Source: Porifericola rhodea (GTDB lineage Bacteria; Bacteroidota; Bacteroidia; Cytophagales; Cyclobacteriaceae). From it: a stretch of 64,000 nucleotides of DNA. How positions within the stretch are numbered: position 1 is the stretch's first letter; each line of letters starts with the position of its first letter. Shown one piece after another: positions 15,798 through 23,059 of this stretch. A program made the position numbers and the translations under genes. Location: NCBI RefSeq assembly GCF_030506305.1, contig NZ_CP119421.1, positions 4,666,501 through 4,730,500 on the forward strand, read 5' to 3'. Below the pieces are notes generated by a model. That model saw only the letters and a program-made list of their open reading frames with translations. It was not told the origin of the DNA and ran no database searches.

Positions 15798-18221
15798 TTA
15801 ATATTCAAAAGAACAGCTTTCTCCAAGTTTAAGGCTACGGATATTAGACCTGTCTATTACACCTACTTTTATACTGTCTCTCCAGCCTTCTTCATGTTTC
15901 AGGTAGATCTGCTCTTTAGAAATTTTAATCTGCAGACACTGTCCTCTAAACCTGAGCGACATCTCCAGTGAGTCTATTTCTATAGGTAGCGAGGGGTTTA
16001 ACCAAAGCACACCCTCTTCATCTACATAAGCTCCGGTATAGGCACGCTGCACCATATCAACGGTACCTGCCATAGCTCCCAGATGTATACCTTCGGTAGT
16101 GGTGCCTCCCTGTATATCATCTACATCGCTTTTAAGTGCTTCTTCAAAAAACTTCCAGGAGATTTTGCGATCCGCACGTGCCATAACCCAGCTATAGACC
16201 AGGCGGCTTAGTGTAGAACCATGAGAAGTACGCTTGGCGTAGTAGTAAATATTTTTCCTGATCATTTCCAGGTTAAACTTATAGCCCAGCGTATCAAAAA
16301 TTTCTTTAAGTTCATCTGAAGTAAACAAGTAAAAAAGCATAAGCACATCGGCCTGTTTGCTTAGCTTGTAGTTGTTTGGGGAATCTCCTTCACTCTCTAG
16401 TATACGGTCCAGACGCTGTATATTATTATATTTTTCTTTATAAGCATCCCAATCCAGTTCTTTAAGATCAGCATAACCTTCAAACTGCTCCAGAATATCA
16501 TCCTCAATAAAAGGAACAAACATGTTTTTGGAGATAGCTTCCCATTGCTTTAGTGTATCTTTATTGATATCCAGCTTTTTGCATTGGTATACACAAAAAT
16601 CTGAAGGCAATCTGTGGTATAGTTTTAAAGACTGCTTCATAACCCAGGCCACCATTATATTGGTGTAGGCATTATTGTTCAGGCCAGCTTGATCAGAGTT
16701 CGGGTAGGATGTATGATATTCATCCGGCCCCACCACATGTTTAATCTCAAAACGTCCTTTGGACTCACTGAAGCTAGTTAAGCTTGCCAGAAACTTGGTA
16801 ATGGAGAACATCATCTCAGCACCATAGTCTTCCAGAAAAATAACGTCATTGGTTATTTTGATGTAACTCCAGAGATTGTAGGCAATTGCGGTATTTACAT
16901 GGCGCTGAAGATGGGTATCGTCTGGTATCCAGCGACCAGATTCAGGGTTCAGGTGAATTTCCTGTGCGTTTTCTTCACCATTGCTTCCGCTTTGCCACGG
17001 AAACATAGCACCCTTATATCCCTGCTCATTTGCTGACCTACGAGCTTCACCCATACGGTAAAAGCGGTATTTCAGCATATTTTGTGTGATAGAAGGCTTC
17101 ATATAGTTAATCACAGGAAAAATATACAGCTCATCCCACATGAGGTTTCCCCGATAAGCTTCGCCATGCAAGCCGCGAGAGGGTACACTTACATCCAAAT
17201 CCAGTGTATTGGGCGATGCTACCTGTAGCAAATGAAAGATATGTAGCCTGAGTAAGACCTGCACACTATCTTTAGCTTTTACACGAATATCACTCCTTCC
17301 CCAAAGTGCCTCCCACTCTATGTAATGGTAATGCGCAAGGTCTTCCAATTCTGAGGCGCCTTTTACTTTTCTGATAGCATCACGTATCAGATTCCCTACT
17401 CCATCGTCTTTACTCGTGTAGATCGCAAGTATCTTGCTCACTTTCAGCTCCTGACCTTTTTCTAATTTGAGGGGAATACGATGATACACCAGTTTATTAT
17501 TCTGCTCTAACTGCCGCTCATAGTCATATGATTGCCCGTCTATATGGATACGGGTACGTACAGATTGTGCCACACTGACTTCTGAAAAATTGGTACGGCT
17601 ATGCATGTAGATACCTTCCTCATTATACTCTCCATGCTCCAATATGTCTAGATGATTGCCATTAAGGTCGCTGTACCTCGGTACTCCGCTATTATTAACA
17701 TTACCATCAATACCGGATAGTATACTTAACTGACCATTCCAGTTTATAGCTTTTAGCTCCCATTGTAGCATAGCCAGGTGTCGGTCAGCCATTGAAACTA
17801 TTCTCCTGGTTTTGAGCTCTGTTTCTCTACCCTTATCGTCACGAAAACTGAGATCGGTAATCAACTGACCTTTGTATAAGTCCAACTCCTGTTGGAAATA
17901 CAGGATTTCCACTTCATCCAGATGAAAATGCTGCCCATCTTCGTACTCAAAAGTAAGATAGAGCCAATTGGGCCAGTTTACGATAGATTCGTTTACAATT
18001 TCTTTGTCAGCTACATTAGAGCTGAGCTTGTTGAATACACCTGCCAGATAAGTACCCGGATAGTGAGGGTTATCTTCAAAATTATGAGAAGCTTCTGCAA
18101 ACTCAAAGGCCCCTCTGCTGGCAAAATAGCCATTGCCTAGCGTACACAGTGATTCTCTTAAATGCTGTTGCTCAGCCTGATATTCATTATAGATTATTTT
18201 CCATTGTTGTGTATCAGTCAT
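15798..18221 (-). CDS. glycoside hydrolase family 65 disaccharide phosphorylase
   Basis: An 807-residue GH65 enzyme that would cleave an alpha-glucoside (maltose, trehalose, kojibiose, nigerose or trehalose 6-phosphate) with phosphate, releasing beta-glucose 1-phosphate. The N-terminal super-beta-sandwich includes 'LCTLGNGYFASRGAFEFAEA'; the (alpha/alpha)6 barrel has the general acid in 'HVVGPDEYHTSYPN' (about residue 500); the phosphate-binding stretch is 'GGTTTEGIHLGAMAGTVDM' (about 710). It overlaps the otsB-like gene by 8 bp and follows the beta-phosphoglucomutase gene, which would consume its product. The acceptor specificity cannot be read with confidence from sequence alone. It lacks a signal peptide, so it acts in the cytosol. 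Confidence 0.92.
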   Translation of the reverse strand: MTDTQQWKIIYNEYQAEQQHLRESLCTLGNGYFASRGAFEFAEASHNFEDNPHYPGTYLAGVFNKLSSNVADKEIVNESIVNWPNWLYLTFEYEDGQHFHLDEVEILYFQQELDLYKGQLITDLSFRDDKGRETELKTRRIVSMADRHLAMLQWELKAINWNGQLSILSGIDGNVNNSGVPRYSDLNGNHLDILEHGEYNEEGIYMHSRTNFSEVSVAQSVRTRIHIDGQSYDYERQLEQNNKLVYHRIPLKLEKGQELKVSKILAIYTSKDDGVGNLIRDAIRKVKGASELEDLAHYHYIEWEALWGRSDIRVKAKDSVQVLLRLHIFHLLQVASPNTLDLDVSVPSRGLHGEAYRGNLMWDELYIFPVINYMKPSITQNMLKYRFYRMGEARRSANEQGYKGAMFPWQSGSNGEENAQEIHLNPESGRWIPDDTHLQRHVNTAIAYNLWSYIKITNDVIFLEDYGAEMMFSITKFLASLTSFSESKGRFEIKHVVGPDEYHTSYPNSDQAGLNNNAYTNIMVAWVMKQSLKLYHRLPSDFCVYQCKKLDINKDTLKQWEAISKNMFVPFIEDDILEQFEGYADLKELDWDAYKEKYNNIQRLDRILESEGDSPNNYKLSKQADVLMLFYLFTSDELKEIFDTLGYKFNLEMIRKNIYYYAKRTSHGSTLSRLVYSWVMARADRKISWKFFEEALKSDVDDIQGGTTTEGIHLGAMAGTVDMVQRAYTGAYVDEEGVLWLNPSLPIEIDSLEMSLRFRGQCLQIKISKEQIYLKHEEGWRDSIKVGVIDRSNIRSLKLGESCSFEY

Positions 18222-19014
18222 AAGACATTATTTGCTTAATAAATTCGTTCACCTGCTTTTGCTCACTCAAACCGTAGTGGGCATGGGTTTTCTGTTCATG
18301 GTCTTCCACCATTATTCCAACCCCTTCCTTTTGTAATTCTTTAAAAGCATCTTCATCGGTAGTATCATCTCCTAAATAAATAGCAAGGCTATCTTTGGTG
18401 GTATATCCCAGTTGTTCAATCAGCCAAAGTACAGCTTTACCTTTATGCCACTCCAGATTAGGCTTTATTTCAATAATGCATTTTCCCTTGTCCCATTTTA
18501 GTTTTGACTCTCCTTCTAATTGATCTTTTACGGCCGCCTCCAGTTTATTAGCCAATTCCGGACTTGCCCCACGGTGGTGTAGTGCTACGGCAAATTTTTT
18601 CTTTTCTACTTTAATATGATCTTCCTGCTGAAAAAGCTCTTGAAAAACTTCACTTACCTCCTCCAGCCTGGGTATAATATCGTCAGCTTCAGGATGCAGA
18701 TGGTGCATCTCATTAGGGCCTGCAATATCAAAACCATGACTACCAGCGTAGTATAGGTTATGCAGATTGACACGTTCCTCTATATCTTTTCTGTCTCTAC
18801 CACTTACTATGGCTACTTTGTATTCTTTAGACAGTTTTTGAAGCAGAGTACGAGTTTCTTCACTCAGGGAGGCCTGGTCTGGCTTAGAAACAATAGGTGC
18901 CAGTGTTCCGTCAAAGTCAAAGAAAAACACAAAAGGTTTATCACCTTTTTTATTCAGTATTTCCTGCACATGAGCCAGTGCAGAAGGCAATTCATGAGGT
19001 TCTTTTAAATCCAT
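18214..19014 (-). CDS. otsB: trehalose-6-phosphate phosphatase-like HAD protein (OtsB family)
   Basis: A 266-residue HAD phosphatase of the OtsB type, expected to dephosphorylate trehalose 6-phosphate to trehalose. The catalytic motif I is 'FFFDFDGTLAPIVSKPDQA'; 'VAIVSGRDRKDIEERV' and 'LYYAGSHGFDIAGP' are characteristic of OtsB; motif IV is 'IYLGDDTTDEDAFKEL' near residue 214. No trehalose-phosphate synthase (OtsA) is nearby. The gene overlaps GH65 by 8 bp and lies 4 bp after the beta-phosphoglucomutase gene, so all three should be translated from one mRNA. The phosphatase could supply free trehalose for the phosphorylase or act on another sugar phosphate. Confidence 0.9.
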   Translation of the reverse strand: MDLKEPHELPSALAHVQEILNKKGDKPFVFFFDFDGTLAPIVSKPDQASLSEETRTLLQKLSKEYKVAIVSGRDRKDIEERVNLHNLYYAGSHGFDIAGPNEMHHLHPEADDIIPRLEEVSEVFQELFQQEDHIKVEKKKFAVALHHRGASPELANKLEAAVKDQLEGESKLKWDKGKCIIEIKPNLEWHKGKAVLWLIEQLGYTTKDSLAIYLGDDTTDEDAFKELQKEGVGIMVEDHEQKTHAHYGLSEQKQVNEFIKQIMSYD

Positions 19015-19018
19015 AAAA

Positions 19019-19741
19019 CTATTTAAATAATTCGCTAAGTGTATTGATAACCAGATCAGCTCCGGCTTCTTTCATTTGTTGAGCCTGATTAGCTCGGTTG
19101 ACGCCCACCACTAGTCCGAACTTGCCTTTTTTACCTGCCTGCACGCCAGAGATAGCATCTTCAAAAACTATAGCCTCTTTAGGCTTTATATTGAGTAGTT
19201 GAGCAGCTTCCAGAAAAATATCAGCTTCTGGTTTGCCTTTTAAATGTTTTTGCTGACTATCAGTACCATCTACTACTACTTCAAAAAAGTGAAGCAATTT
19301 CGCCTGTTTGAGTACGGGCCTACAATTTTTGCTGGAAGAAACAACAGCTAACTTTTTACCTTCACTTTTCCATTGTTTAATCCATGCTAAAGTATCGTCA
19401 TAGACCTTTGCCCCCTGGGATTCCAGTTCTTGCAGAAAATATTGGTTTTTGCGCATACCTAGTCCATAGATGGTATCTTCCTCTTTGCTACCCTCTTTAC
19501 TGCCTTCAGGCAAATCTATATTTCGCGATTGCAGGAAGCTTCTGACTCCATCGTATCGGGGCTTACCATCTACGAACTTTTGGTAATCTTTTTCGCTAAA
19601 TGGCTCCTGCCCTTCGTACTGCTGCAAAAAAGCATCAAACATTTTTTTCCATGCCTTCTGGTGAAGTTGCATGGTCTGGGTGATAATCCCATCCAAATCA
19701 AAAATAACGGCCTTATAGGAATCTAATGAAAGGCTACTCAT
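19019..19741 (-). CDS. pgmB: beta-phosphoglucomutase family HAD phosphomutase
   Basis: A 240-residue HAD protein that would interconvert beta-glucose 1-phosphate and glucose 6-phosphate, the step after GH65 phosphorolysis. The nucleophile and acid/base are in 'AVIFDLDGIITQTMQLHQKA' (DxD replaced by the usual D-L-D-G-I-I pattern of this subfamily), with 'KKLAVVSSSKNCRPVLKQA' as motif II and 'IVFEDAISGVQAGKKGKFG' as motif IV. The frame can be opened to a TTG at 19762, but the ATG at 19741 is the better start. It is the first gene of the pgmB-otsB-GH65 operon; the order matches the domain order of a known mycobacterial fusion protein (see findings). Confidence 0.88.
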   Translation of the reverse strand: MSSLSLDSYKAVIFDLDGIITQTMQLHQKAWKKMFDAFLQQYEGQEPFSEKDYQKFVDGKPRYDGVRSFLQSRNIDLPEGSKEGSKEEDTIYGLGMRKNQYFLQELESQGAKVYDDTLAWIKQWKSEGKKLAVVSSSKNCRPVLKQAKLLHFFEVVVDGTDSQQKHLKGKPEADIFLEAAQLLNIKPKEAIVFEDAISGVQAGKKGKFGLVVGVNRANQAQQMKEAGADLVINTLSELFK

Positions 19742-19963
19742 ACTATTTAAATACTTAAGCAAAAAAATATTACAGTGTAGATTACTGTGTCAAGCCTTAA
19801 AAAATGATTTCTCATCGTAGATGAGGCTGGTATATTATATGAACGGTCACCAGGCTTAATATATTAACATGCTGTTCAAATGTAATCAATTCTAAAATAA
19901 TAAACTGCTCAAGTTCTAACATGTTTGTCAATCTAAACAGCTGTACACTATATAATTGCCCAC

Positions 19964-19988
19964 AAAAAAAGGCCCTCTTAGGGCCTTC
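19964..19988 (-). terminator. intrinsic terminator of the DUF892 gene
   Basis: AAGGCCCT (19969-19976), loop CTT, AGGGCCTT (19980-19987) forms a perfect 8-bp stem. On the minus strand it is followed by seven T. It begins about 32 bp after the stop codon of the ferritin-like gene at 20020. Confidence 0.85.
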
Positions 19989-20019
19989 CATTGGTGTTTA
20001 GAACATCTAATGCTCAATA

Positions 20020-20547
20020 TTATTCATTGGCATGTGCTGTCTTCGCACTCAGGTTGATAGTTTCTTTAGCCAGACGATTTAGTTTTTCGTCGGTCATTTT
20101 TTCTTCATTTTCTGTCTCAGTTAAAAGGGCAACTACCTGGGTTAGTCCCAGTTGCTCCGCAAAGTTACGTGCCGTGCCATAACCGGCAATTTCGTAATGT
20201 TCCACTCGCTGAGCTGCGCCAATAAGTCCAGCATCTCTAACTTCTGGAGTAGATTTGGACTTAATTATTTCTGAACCTTCTTTTACAAGTCCAGCCATAG
20301 CTTCACACTTCTCGCCTTTCATATCTATATCCAGTAAGCGACCTATTTCATCCAGTCTTTCGCGTTGTGCTCTGGTTTCGTTCAGGTGCATTTTAAACGC
20401 TTCTTTAAGCTGTGGATGACTAGCTGCTTCTTCCATCTTTGGTAAAGCCTCTATTAACTGCGTTTCTCCGCTGTACAGGTCTCTTAATTCATAATGTAAT
20501 AAGTCCTGTAAGCTGAGTAGTTTTTCTGAATTACTGAAAATTCCCAT
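20020..20547 (-). CDS. DUF892 (YciF-type) ferritin-like protein
   Basis: A 175-residue four-helix-bundle protein of the YciF/DUF892 family, stress-induced proteins with a ferritin-like di-metal site whose biochemical role is not established. Typical motifs are intact: 'LLHYELRDLYSGETQLIEAL', 'LKEAFKMHLNETRAQRERL', 'GLIGAAQRVEHYEIAGYGTA' and 'LLTETENEEKMTDEKLNRLA', carrying the Glu/His metal ligands. It is monocistronic with its own terminator. A degenerate relative is encoded at 43356. The 289-bp upstream stretch is AT-rich; I see no clear promoter element in it. Confidence 0.9.
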   Translation of the reverse strand: MGIFSNSEKLLSLQDLLHYELRDLYSGETQLIEALPKMEEAASHPQLKEAFKMHLNETRAQRERLDEIGRLLDIDMKGEKCEAMAGLVKEGSEIIKSKSTPEVRDAGLIGAAQRVEHYEIAGYGTARNFAEQLGLTQVVALLTETENEEKMTDEKLNRLAKETINLSAKTAHANE

Positions 20548-20836
20548 GGTAAAAATCGTTTAGGGTTAAAAAAATGAATAATTAAAAAATAAATAAGTAA
20601 CGTTTCGGAGGTTAATATCGGGTAAATATTATAATATGAAAAGATTTAGAGACCTAATATTTATAAGTCAAACTACTCAATTTCAGCTATTTATTAATTA
20701 CAACAACTTTTCTTTATAATGTTCTATTTTTAGTGTTTACCCTAATACATATAATGTCATTTTACAAATTTTAATACTCAACTTTAAACTAATCAAATGT
20801 TAGATTTTCATTTTTTTGGAAACTGAAAATTTGTGA

Positions 20837-21526
20837 TTATTGAGTATCGGCTGCTAGTGGGCCTCCACATCCCGTAAATGTACCTATGCTACTACGTACT
20901 TCTATCCGCATGCTATATTTTTTACCAGACATATCATCGTAACAATCTTCCATTGAAAGACTAGCACTGAGCTGATTTCTGGAGTTTTGAGTCTCATATA
21001 CCCAGGCAGTATCCTTCCATTCTGGCTCATGGTATTGGTAATATTGCTTTGGCTCTTCAAAATGATTAAAAACGATGCTATCTGCTGATATCTTGAGTGA
21101 CCAGAATGGTTCGTTTCCATTAAAGACTAATCGCGGATTAGGTTCAGGTTGGCAAATTTGCTGCCCCTTCCATTTAGAGGCTTCTATTATTTTGATCGGT
21201 TCAATACTACCTTCTTTCTCTTCTTTTGCCAGTATACGAACAAATATTGTCTGCCCCGTACTGCTCGTCAGGCTATCATATGCTTTAGAGAGGATGTTAG
21301 TTTCTGTCTTTAGTTGGTAAACTGCAATATTCTCGCAGTTTCTCAGCTCCTGATAATCTTTTCCTTTAGCATAAAGCCCCACAAAATTTAAGTGAGTGCT
21401 ATCCTGCATTTCTTCAGTTACTCTAACTGGAGATTCAGTATATTTTTTTTGCCTGCCCGAACTGCATGAGCTTAGAGCAATGTAAAGCCAAATGATAAAG
21501 CAAGAAAGTTTCTGAGCTTTGTACAT
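20837..21526 (-). CDS. COG3650-like lipoprotein of unknown function
   Basis: A 229-residue predicted lipoprotein. An ATG also exists at 21577, but the ATG at 21526 gives a proper lipoprotein signal (MYKAQKLSCFIIWLYIALSSC, lipobox Cys at 21), so it is preferred. The C-terminal half resembles the COG3650 family: 'LVFNGNEPFWSLKISADSIVF', then 'SMEDCYDDMSGKKYSMRIEV' and a terminal 'GTFTGCGGPL'. Two or three Cys (near 'EDC', 'GCGG') may form disulfides. The family has no assigned function; some relatives sit with META/HslJ-like proteins in envelope-stress contexts. Confidence 0.65.
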   Translation of the reverse strand: MYKAQKLSCFIIWLYIALSSCSSGRQKKYTESPVRVTEEMQDSTHLNFVGLYAKGKDYQELRNCENIAVYQLKTETNILSKAYDSLTSSTGQTIFVRILAKEEKEGSIEPIKIIEASKWKGQQICQPEPNPRLVFNGNEPFWSLKISADSIVFNHFEEPKQYYQYHEPEWKDTAWVYETQNSRNQLSASLSMEDCYDDMSGKKYSMRIEVRSSIGTFTGCGGPLAADTQ

Positions 21527-21644
21527 AGCATATTGTTTAATAAAAAAAATGTACCCCTTATACACTAAAGGATACATCTCTTAAAATGTTGGAAGTAGCT
21601 ATTCTCTAAGTGTGACAAATTAGCCTACTTAATTAGCTAAAGGC

Positions 21645-22424
21645 TTATTGTTCACCGACAATTGACAACAGCACTTCTGGCTCATCTGTAGAAATAAAGT
21701 CAAAGTCTTTTTCTAGCATCCATTTCATTACCTCTTTATCGTTTACTGTCCAGACATTGAGTGTTAGACCTAAATCCTGAGCCTGTTCTATCCATTCAGG
21801 TTTTTTCTGGTACACACGATAATTATAATCTAGACCCCAGAAACCAGCATCTTTAGCTTCCTGAGGAGTAAGATCTCCACTCAGGTATGCTACACGAGCA
21901 TCGTTATCCAGTTCAATAATTTTTTTGCAGGCATCCAGGCTAAAAGAGATGTAGTCTACCCAGTCTTCCATACCTAGCTTCTGAACTAGAGCTACAGATT
22001 TTTCAGTAAGCTCCAATGTACGTTCCGTACTAATTTTTGAAGATTTGATTTCCAAGATAAGTTTAGTCTTTTTTTGAGATTTACCAGTTTTCAGGTATTC
22101 TTCTACCGTAGGAATTTTTTCTCCATTAGGTAAACTTTTAGTAAGCAGCTCTTTATAAGTACTCTCTTCAATAGGCATACCATCCAAATCAGCATCATGG
22201 TTAGCGACCAATACCCCATCGGCAGTCATCCACACATCAAACTCACTACCTTCACAGCCTAGTTCAATAGCCTTCTTTAAGGAGGCGATAGAGTTTTGCG
22301 GTAGGTTTTCATTTTTCCAGGCACCCCTGTGGGCAATCACTTTATTATCTGTAAACTGGGCCATAGTCTGCGTACTTAAAAGAAAAAACGCTGTCAATAT
22401 CAGTATAGCTTGAGTAAATTTCAT
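21645..22424 (-). CDS. secreted glycerophosphodiester phosphodiesterase
   Basis: A 259-residue GDPD-family enzyme with a Sec signal peptide ending in 'LLSTQTMAQ' (about residue 22). The TIM barrel starts with 'KVIAHRGAWKNENLPQNS', which holds the catalytic His-Arg and Glu/Asn positions, followed by 'CEGSEFDVWMTADGVLVANHDADL' (metal-binding Glu/Asp and the second catalytic His), 'KLILEIKSS' and 'LNVWTVNDKEVMKWML' near the end. It would release glycerol 3-phosphate from glycerophosphodiesters in the periplasm. It appears monocistronic. Confidence 0.92.
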   Translation of the reverse strand: MKFTQAILILTAFFLLSTQTMAQFTDNKVIAHRGAWKNENLPQNSIASLKKAIELGCEGSEFDVWMTADGVLVANHDADLDGMPIEESTYKELLTKSLPNGEKIPTVEEYLKTGKSQKKTKLILEIKSSKISTERTLELTEKSVALVQKLGMEDWVDYISFSLDACKKIIELDNDARVAYLSGDLTPQEAKDAGFWGLDYNYRVYQKKPEWIEQAQDLGLTLNVWTVNDKEVMKWMLEKDFDFISTDEPEVLLSIVGEQ

Positions 22425-22477
22425 TCTATAGAATTTAATAAACAGGAATAGAGTTAATATAATGAAATAAATTAGCC

Positions 22478-22485
22478 CAAAACTA
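22478..22485 (-). promoter_or_regulatory. candidate -7 promoter element for the GDPD gene
   Basis: The minus strand reads TAGTTTTG, an exact match to TAnnTTTG, about 54 bp before the GDPD ATG at 22424. No good -33 element was seen at the usual spacing. Confidence 0.3.
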
Positions 22486-22644
22486 GTGCTAATGCTAAGT
22501 TTGTCCTATTGGCTTAGAGTTATCATTGTGTTAATATTCTCTAAAGGACTAAACTTACGATAAATAGCTTAGCAGACACCCAAAAGGTATTTTTTTGAAA
22601 ATAAGTATGTTTAGCGTAGCCTAATAGTTTGTACACGAAAGCTT

Positions 22645-23004
22645 ATGAATAAGTCTGAGAAGAAACTATACAACCATTTGTACTACCGACGCAAGAAGGA
22701 GCAGGAAGCTAAAGAGCGGGACGCTGGTAATATTTCTAAAGCTATTCTCAATCTGGAGGCTATACACAATGAGGTAACCAGCCGCCATCTACAGTCACCT
22801 TCCGACTATAGTAGAATGATACTGGAAAACCTGGAAAGGCCTATACGGGTACTAAAGCAATACAAAGCACTAAAAGAAAGCTTTGAAAGACGTATAGAAT
22901 ATATGCTCAGCCTGATTAGGTCCGCAATTTATTTTACTGAGCAGGAGCAAAAACAGTTGGAGCATGAAGCGCTGGAAGATGAAAATTCTGACGATATAGA
23001 TTAG
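22645..23004 (+). CDS. small charged helical protein of unknown function upstream of recD2
   Basis: A 119-residue, strongly charged, probably all-helical protein. I do not recognise a family. The N-terminus 'MNKSEKKLYNHLYYRRKKEQ' is basic and could contact nucleic acid; the middle is amphipathic ('RPIRVLKQYKALKESFERRI') and the C-terminus is acidic ('EHEALEDENSDDID'). It ends 55 bp before the RecD2 start on the same strand, so cotranscription and a role in DNA metabolism are plausible but unproven. Confidence 0.6.
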   Translation: MNKSEKKLYNHLYYRRKKEQEAKERDAGNISKAILNLEAIHNEVTSRHLQSPSDYSRMILENLERPIRVLKQYKALKESFERRIEYMLSLIRSAIYFTEQEQKQLEHEALEDENSDDID

Positions 23005-23059
23005 CGCCTACTAACCTACCCCATAAGGTTATGCTGAAGGCTACATTTAAAGATTGGGA

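Noticed and set aside
19742-19762. TTG start extending the beta-phosphoglucomutase
   Set aside because: The extension adds seven residues with no family support; the ATG at 19741 gives the normal N-terminus.
20800-20836. TTTTCA/TGAAAA hairpin after the COG3650-like gene as a terminator
   Set aside because: The stem is only 6 bp and AT-rich with a long loop, too weak to call.
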